Source: Brevipalpus yothersi (Eukaryota; Arthropoda; Arachnida; Trombidiformes; Tenuipalpidae). From it: a stretch of 64,000 nt of DNA. Positions within the stretch are counted from its first letter, which is position 1. Each line of letters begins with the position of its first letter. The translations under genes were made by a program, and so were the position numbers. The notes under the pieces were generated by a model that had not been told where the DNA came from, did not search any database, and was given only the letters and a program-made list of their open reading frames with translations. The stretch is from the NCBI GenBank assembly GCA_003956705.1, contig QZCP01000099.1, forward strand, positions 1 through 64,000, written 5' to 3'. Shown here one piece after another: positions 63,207 through 64,000 of this stretch.

Positions 63207-63250
<44 letters not shown>

Positions 63251-64000
63251 TTGGCCAAGTTCGATAGCATCTGTTGACCTTCTTCACTTCACCTACTTCT
63301 GATTATTCGGAATTCTATCAGCTAACAATCAATAAAGCTAATCATACCTATTACAGGCTGTTGTTTGTTGTTTTTTGTTATTGTTTTTGTGGGAGAAATA
63401 TTGGTCAACTCTACTATCTAGGAACTTTATTCCAGGTGATCTTATTTTGGTAAACGATTAGTAATCTTGTGTGGTTGAAATACAAGAGGGGAAGCTAATC
63501 GCTCAATCAAATCATTAATCATTTTGCGCTATAGTATGATAATGGTCAGATTCAGTCAATTCCAATTCGATAAACAAAAGAAAGGATCTCCATAGAGAAA
63601 ATGATGATACTAAGTTTGCTCTTTGAACAGTTGAGATTGATTTTGAACTGGATTAAGTTGTTGAGAAAAGTTTTCCAATTTGTTTTTGATCTTTTATGAG
63701 ATATCTCAATGGAAATACTGCTTTAAGAAAGCTGCTCAAGAATTCTTCCTCTGAGTATTTCACTTGTTGGTGTCTTCACAATTGAGTAATATACTTTTAT
63801 GTTCAAAGAAACGCCTCAAATTTCAAACAATTTTTCTGATTTTCTTTCAGGTTCCTGAAGATATTGGAAAGTCACTCATAAGTTTAGTTGAATATCTTTG
63901 CAAAGATTGTATCAATGATTTGTATCGAGTTAGAGCCATTTTCAGATGGATAGCTGAAAACATACGATTCAATTGGAACTGTATGGGTATGGAAAGTATT
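61628..64000 (+). CDS. Hillarin/KY-like transglutaminase-core protein, first three exons (partial)
   Basis: Exons: 61628-62789, 62959-63107 and 63851 to the window end, all in phase (donors AAA|GTAAGT and GAG|GTAAGC; acceptors GAGTATAG and TTTCTTTCAG). 487 residues are visible. The start MGCGVSKGS is a classic N-myristoylation site (G2) with a palmitoylatable C3, so the protein is probably membrane-tethered. Residues 10-430 are disordered, rich in Ser, Asn and Asp, with repeated IQV and TQT motifs (110-113, 122-124, 226-229, 238-240, 395-397). The third exon begins the conserved KY/hillarin region (VPEDIGKSL, then YRVRAIFRWIAENIRFNW). Family members act in cytoskeletal organisation and muscle, and many lack peptidase or transglutaminase activity. 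The catalytic Cys-His-Asp lie beyond the window, so activity cannot be judged. Confidence 0.85.
63108..63850 (+). other. Intron 2 of the hillarin-like gene
   Basis: Intron of 743 nt with GTAAGC donor and TTTCTTTCAG acceptor; it contains a CT/CTTT microsatellite and no exon. Confidence 0.8.
63195..63251. repeat. (CT)n/(CTTT)n microsatellite
   Basis: Compound CT and CTTT tract inside the second intron of the hillarin-like gene; an ORF reading through it is not coding. Confidence 0.95.

Noticed and set aside
1..64000. tRNA, rRNA, CRISPR or transposon genes
   Set aside because: I saw no convincing tRNA box A/B pairs, rRNA cores, spaced direct repeats, or transposase and reverse transcriptase motifs by eye. 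A proper scan could still find small RNAs or decayed elements.

Overview
This window is nuclear DNA from an animal. The evidence is spliced genes with GT-AG introns, metazoan protein families (an RGK small GTPase, a TRH/EFLamide-type peptide receptor, a hillarin/KY-type transglutaminase-like protein, a membrane-anchored JmjC protein), AT-rich non-coding DNA and very frequent (GA)n/(CT)n microsatellites. A protostome is the best fit and an acariform mite is my guess, but nothing seen fixes the species. The exon structures below were built by hand from splice sites, reading phase and protein similarity.

Layout, left to right. 1-2899 (+): the 3' four exons of a large Ser-rich protein with a BEN-like C-terminal region and an acidic tail. 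2900-21420: about 18.5 kb with no gene I can support, rich in microsatellites. 21421-21774 (+): last coding exon (TM6, TM7 and tail) of a TRH-receptor-like GPCR. 24255-25253 and 59089-59508 (+): two exons of an RGK-family GTPase, separated by a 33.8-kb phase-0 intron. Inside that intron lie a possible minus-strand membrane-protein exon pair (about 35.9-36.5 kb), a head-to-tail duplicated pair of four-exon genes for a secreted mucin-like, Cys-rich protein of no family I recognise (40.4-44.0 kb, +; the left copy carries a stop codon), and a complete six-exon gene for a 344-residue membrane-anchored JmjC hydroxylase-like protein (57137 to 50051, -). 61628-64000 (+): the first three exons of a hillarin/KY-like protein, cut by the right edge.

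The main discoveries are the duplicated mucin/Cys-rich family (each copy uses a GC-AG intron; most differences in its second exon change the amino acid), the gene-hosting RGK intron, and the JmjC gene, several exons of which are too short to stand out as open frames. There is no evidence that the genes form a pathway; the nested arrangement is the main link between them. One assembly gap (N, 50263-50622) sits in a (GA)n tract in the last JmjC intron.
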